NCBI GenBank assembly: GCA_947463335.1
Contig: CANHRF010000031.1
Coordinates: 1 to 9,724 of the forward strand
DNA length: 9,724 nt
Reading direction: 5' to 3'
DNA from: Actinomycetota bacterium
Lineage (GTDB): Bacteria; Actinomycetota; Actinomycetes; Nanopelagicales; Nanopelagicaceae
Of the stretch, positions 8,472-9,724 are shown piece after piece. A model generated the notes under the pieces. That model was not told where the DNA came from and made no database searches. It worked only from the letters and a program-made list of their open reading frames with translations. A program made the position numbers and the translations under genes. Numbering within the stretch: the first letter of the stretch is position 1; the number at the start of each line of letters is the position of its first letter.

Positions 8472-8960
8472 TTAACGGAAATTCACAAATTGAACAGCGA
8501 AATCCCATTTGCCTTCTTTAATCAAAGCCATTGTTGCTTGCAGATCATCGCGGCTCTTACTTGTCACGCGCAGTTCATCACCTTGGATCTGGGACTTAAT
8601 AGACTTTGGGCCTTCATCGCGTAAGAACTTTGCAATCTTCTTGGCATTCTCAGTTGAGATGCCTTCCTTTAACGGACAAGCAATCTTGTAAATCTTTCCT
8701 GAAAGTTGTGGCTCGGCTGGATCAATATGCTTAAGTGAAACTCCGCGCTTAATCATTTTATCTTTGACAACTTCAAGAGTGGCCTTAGCACGCTCTTCAG
8801 TGTCGGCTTCAATATTTATCTTCTCGCCAGCCATCTCAATCTTGGCTCCAGTGTTTTTAAAGTCAAAGCGAGTATCAATCTCGCGGATCGCTTGGTTGAT
8901 CGCGTTATCAAGCTCCATACGATCAATTTTAGAGACTACATCGAAACTGCTATCAGCCAT
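8472..8960 (-). CDS. yajQ: YajQ-family nucleotide-binding protein
   Basis: Small soluble protein of the YajQ/DUF520 family. Members bind nucleotides, and some bind cyclic di-GMP (family knowledge); its role here is unknown. It has 162 residues, the normal length. The recognisable family pattern is MADSSFDVVSKIDRMELDNA at the N-terminus, followed by 'REIDTRFDFKNTGAKIE' and the ending GKWDFAVQFVNFR. No membrane segment or signal peptide is visible. The ATG at 8960 is preceded by a full AGGAGG Shine-Dalgarno site with 7-base spacing. It is the first gene of a two-gene minus-strand unit with rarD, and it is divergent from the copC-like gene. Its TAA stop touches the TTG of rarD. Confidence 0.95.
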   Translation of the reverse strand: MADSSFDVVSKIDRMELDNAINQAIREIDTRFDFKNTGAKIEMAGEKINIEADTEERAKATLEVVKDKMIKRGVSLKHIDPAEPQLSGKIYKIACPLKEGISTENAKKIAKFLRDEGPKSIKSQIQGDELRVTSKSRDDLQATMALIKEGKWDFAVQFVNFR

Positions 8961-8967
8961 TGTTGGC

Positions 8968-8973
8968 CCTCCT
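8968..8973 (-). promoter_or_regulatory. Shine-Dalgarno site of yajQ
   Basis: On the minus strand AGGAGG (plus strand CCTCCT) lies 7 bases before the yajQ ATG. It confirms the start and contrasts with the copC-like gene across the gap, which has no such site. Confidence 0.8.
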
Positions 8974-8997
8974 CGTAAACGCGACAGAGATCACTTA

Positions 8998-9027
8998 TAT
9001 ATATTGAGTTTATCCTGCATTGCTCAA
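8998..9027 (-). promoter_or_regulatory. Predicted yajQ-rarD promoter
   Basis: On the minus strand, TTGAGC (9027-9022) is followed by an 18-base spacer and TATATA (9003-8998), a fair match to a sigma-70-type promoter. Transcription would begin near 8991-8992, giving a leader of about 30 bases containing the AGGAGG site. It is a prediction from pattern only. Confidence 0.5.
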
Positions 9028-9033
9028 TATATA
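9004..9033 (+). promoter_or_regulatory. Predicted copC promoter, mirror of the yajQ promoter
   Basis: TTGAGT (9004-9009), an 18-base spacer and TATATA (9028-9033) form a promoter-like pair with the same design as the yajQ promoter on the other strand. Transcription would begin near 9040, leaving about 20 bases before the ATG with no Shine-Dalgarno site. A second candidate -10 lies closer to the gene at 9048-9053. Confidence 0.42.
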
Positions 9034-9047
9034 AAGTTTGGGTTAAG

Positions 9048-9053
9048 TAGAAT
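9048..9053 (+). promoter_or_regulatory. Alternative copC -10 box implying a leaderless mRNA
   Basis: TAGAAT is a good actinobacterial-type -10 element. Its end is 6 bases before the ATG at 9060, so the expected first transcribed base would be at or next to the A of the start codon. There is no clear -35 at the proper distance and no ribosome site, which fits a leaderless message but does not prove it. Confidence 0.4.
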
Positions 9054-9059
9054 GCAGAT

Positions 9060-9578
9060 ATGAAACGGGCCAAGCTTTTTCTCGCATTATGCGCTCTTTT
9101 CCTTGCGTTGCCTTATCCCGCCTCAGCCCATACGACCCTAGTCTCTGAAGTTCCAGCGGCCGAGTCTCAAATCAAAGAACTACCTAGCGAGTTACTTCTT
9201 ACCTTTGCAGAGGATCTAATTCAAATAGGAGATTCAACTTCTTTAAATCTCACAGATGAAAATGGCGACGAATACACAACCGGTGATTTAAGTATCAATG
9301 GGTAAGAAGTAAGTAAAAAGATTGAATCTAGAGAAGTATTTGGTAAGTTAAGAGTTAGTTACAGAGTTGTTGCCGCAGATGGACACGTTATCAAAGGCGA
9401 GTATTTCTTCACCGTAGAACCTTCTGCCATCGAGACGCTAGAAGCTATTGAAGAATTACCCAAAGAAATTACTACTGAATCAGGCGACCAACTTTCAATC
9501 TATTTTGTTCTTAGCGCGACTGCAGTAGTCGGTGGCGGTTTGATCCTATTTTTTATCTGGAAAAGACAGTCTAAATAG
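9060..9578 (+). pseudogene. CopC-like copper-binding protein interrupted by one in-frame stop
   Basis: Exported CopC/YobA-type domain with a membrane anchor; the family binds Cu(II) outside the cytoplasmic membrane (family knowledge). Codons 1-81 encode a signal peptide (MKRAKLFLALCALFLA..., cleavage probable at SA|H after residue 23), then H24 as the mature N-terminal histidine and the CopC pattern PAAESQIKELPSELLLTF. Codon 82 (9303-9305) is TAA. The same frame then continues without a shift: EVSKKIESREVFGKL, 'RVVAADGHVIKGEYFFTV' with D107 and H109 as the expected copper ligands, an acidic linker, a transmembrane helix at about 145-167, and RQSK before TAG at 9576-9578. The 172 codons are a normal length for an anchored CopC. 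No in-frame ATG, GTG or TTG start follows the stop until codon 161, so the second half cannot be translated separately. It is either a recent nonsense mutation or a single-base sequence error. No copD partner is adjacent. Confidence 0.8.
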
Positions 9579-9587
9579 CCGATTACC

Positions 9588-9606
9588 CCTCAATAATATT
9601 TTGAGG
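9588..9606 (+). terminator. Weak hairpin after the copC-like gene
   Basis: CCTCAA (9588-9593) and TTGAGG (9601-9606) can pair around a seven-base AT-rich loop, 10 bases after the copC-like stop. No T-tract follows. The right arm also reads as a -35-like element for the tRNA, so terminator function is doubtful. Confidence 0.25.
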
Positions 9607-9629
9607 TAGCCTTGCGCCCGCCGTAAAAG
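9601..9629 (+). promoter_or_regulatory. Possible tRNA-Tyr promoter
   Basis: TTGAGG (9601-9606), a 17-base spacer and TAAAAG (9624-9629) lie just before the tRNA. Transcription would start about 3 bases before the mature 5' end. The -10 match is poor, but the placement is good for an independently transcribed tRNA. Confidence 0.4.
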
Positions 9630-9638
9630 AATGACCCT

Positions 9639-9723
9639 GGCGGGTTGCCCGAGCGGCCAATGGGAGGGGACTGTAAATCCCCCGGCTCTGCCTTCGAAGG
9701 TTCAAATCCTTCACCCGCCACCA
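9639..9723 (+). tRNA. tRNA-Tyr (anticodon GTA), CCA encoded
   Basis: This is a complete class II tRNA of 85 bases including CCA. The acceptor stem pairs GGCGGGT (9639-9645) with ACCCGCC (9713-9719), followed by discriminator A and an encoded CCA at 9721-9723. The D stem is CCC/GGG. The anticodon stem GGGGA/TCCCC encloses the loop CTGTAAA with anticodon GTA at 9673-9675. There is a long variable arm (about 9683-9695), and the T stem GAAGG/CCTTC encloses TTCAAAT. The long variable arm with GTA is what bacterial tRNA-Tyr shows, and all stems are intact. It reads codons TAC and TAT. Confidence 0.97.
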
Positions 9724-9724
9724 A

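Larger units (their letters stand above)
8998..9033. repeat. 11-bp inverted repeat between divergent genes
   Basis: The left arm TATATATTGAG (8998-9008) and right arm CTCAATATATA (9023-9033) are perfect reverse complements with a 14-base spacer. The repeat is centred about 55 bases from the yajQ start and 44 from the copC-like start. Each arm contains both the -35-like TTGAG of one strand and the -10-like TATATA of the other, so the symmetry may arise from two promoters, from an operator, or both. Confidence 0.65.

Noticed and set aside
8764..9063. 99-residue plus-strand open frame across yajQ and its promoter region
   Set aside because: It is antisense to the well-supported yajQ, resembles no family I recognise, and ends in the copC start. 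It is best explained as a frame shadow.
9060..9305. An 81-residue complete secreted protein ending at the TAA
   Set aside because: The sequence after the TAA continues the CopC domain in the same frame with the DGH copper motif and a membrane anchor, so the short frame is a truncated gene rather than a complete small protein.
9588..9606. CTCAATAATAT here resembles CTCAATATATA at 9023, suggesting a repeat flanking the copC-like gene
   Set aside because: The match is short and AT-rich, the other arm differs in spacing, and there are no target duplications or terminal repeats of a mobile element. It is probably chance or shared promoter-like sequence.
9639..9723. tRNA-Tyr as an integration site for a mobile element
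   Set aside because: The window ends one base after the tRNA, no integrase or repeated tRNA end is visible, and the upstream side shows only ordinary chromosomal genes.

Overview
The window looks like chromosomal DNA from a free-living actinobacterium with moderate rather than high GC. The best guess is a small planktonic freshwater lineage such as the acI group (Nanopelagicales). The evidence is the actinobacterial character of the complex I subunits (NuoJ with a long hydrophilic tail; NuoI with the actinobacterial '[17 protein letters not shown]' lead-in), a polyprenyl diphosphate synthase directly behind nuoN, very tight gene packing and modest GC. The lineage is inferred from general knowledge, not from a search.

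Positions 1-6624 hold the distal half of a complex I (NADH:quinone oxidoreductase) operon: nuoI (its 5' end lies outside the window), nuoJ, nuoK, nuoL, nuoM and nuoN. A trans-polyprenyl diphosphate synthase gene follows at 6624-7613 and is joined to nuoN by a one-base overlap. Each junction in this series is a TAATG or ATGA overlap or a one-base gap, so the genes are almost certainly co-transcribed and translationally coupled. NuoI carries two [4Fe-4S] clusters of the peripheral arm. NuoJ and NuoK contribute to the quinone-end membrane region, and NuoL, NuoM and NuoN are the three antiporter-like proton channels. The synthase probably makes the isoprenoid side chain of the menaquinone that complex I reduces.

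Positions 7581-8960 are on the minus strand: yajQ (nucleotide-binding protein, transcribed first) and then rarD (EamA-type permease). rarD converges on the synthase gene, and the two 3' ends overlap by 33 bases. yajQ and rarD are in the same frame and are separated by only one TAA codon.

The 99-base gap at 8961-9059 separates yajQ from a divergent copC-like gene. It contains an 11-bp inverted repeat that can be read as two overlapping divergent promoters of identical design. The copC-like frame (9060-9578) encodes a signal peptide, a CopC domain and a C-terminal membrane anchor, but one in-frame TAA at codon 82 interrupts it. The window ends with a complete tRNA-Tyr gene (9639-9723) with an encoded CCA.

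I see no mobile element, CRISPR array or obvious new multi-gene system. The most notable points are the single-nonsense copC, the symmetric divergent promoter and the TAA-TTG junction between yajQ and rarD.
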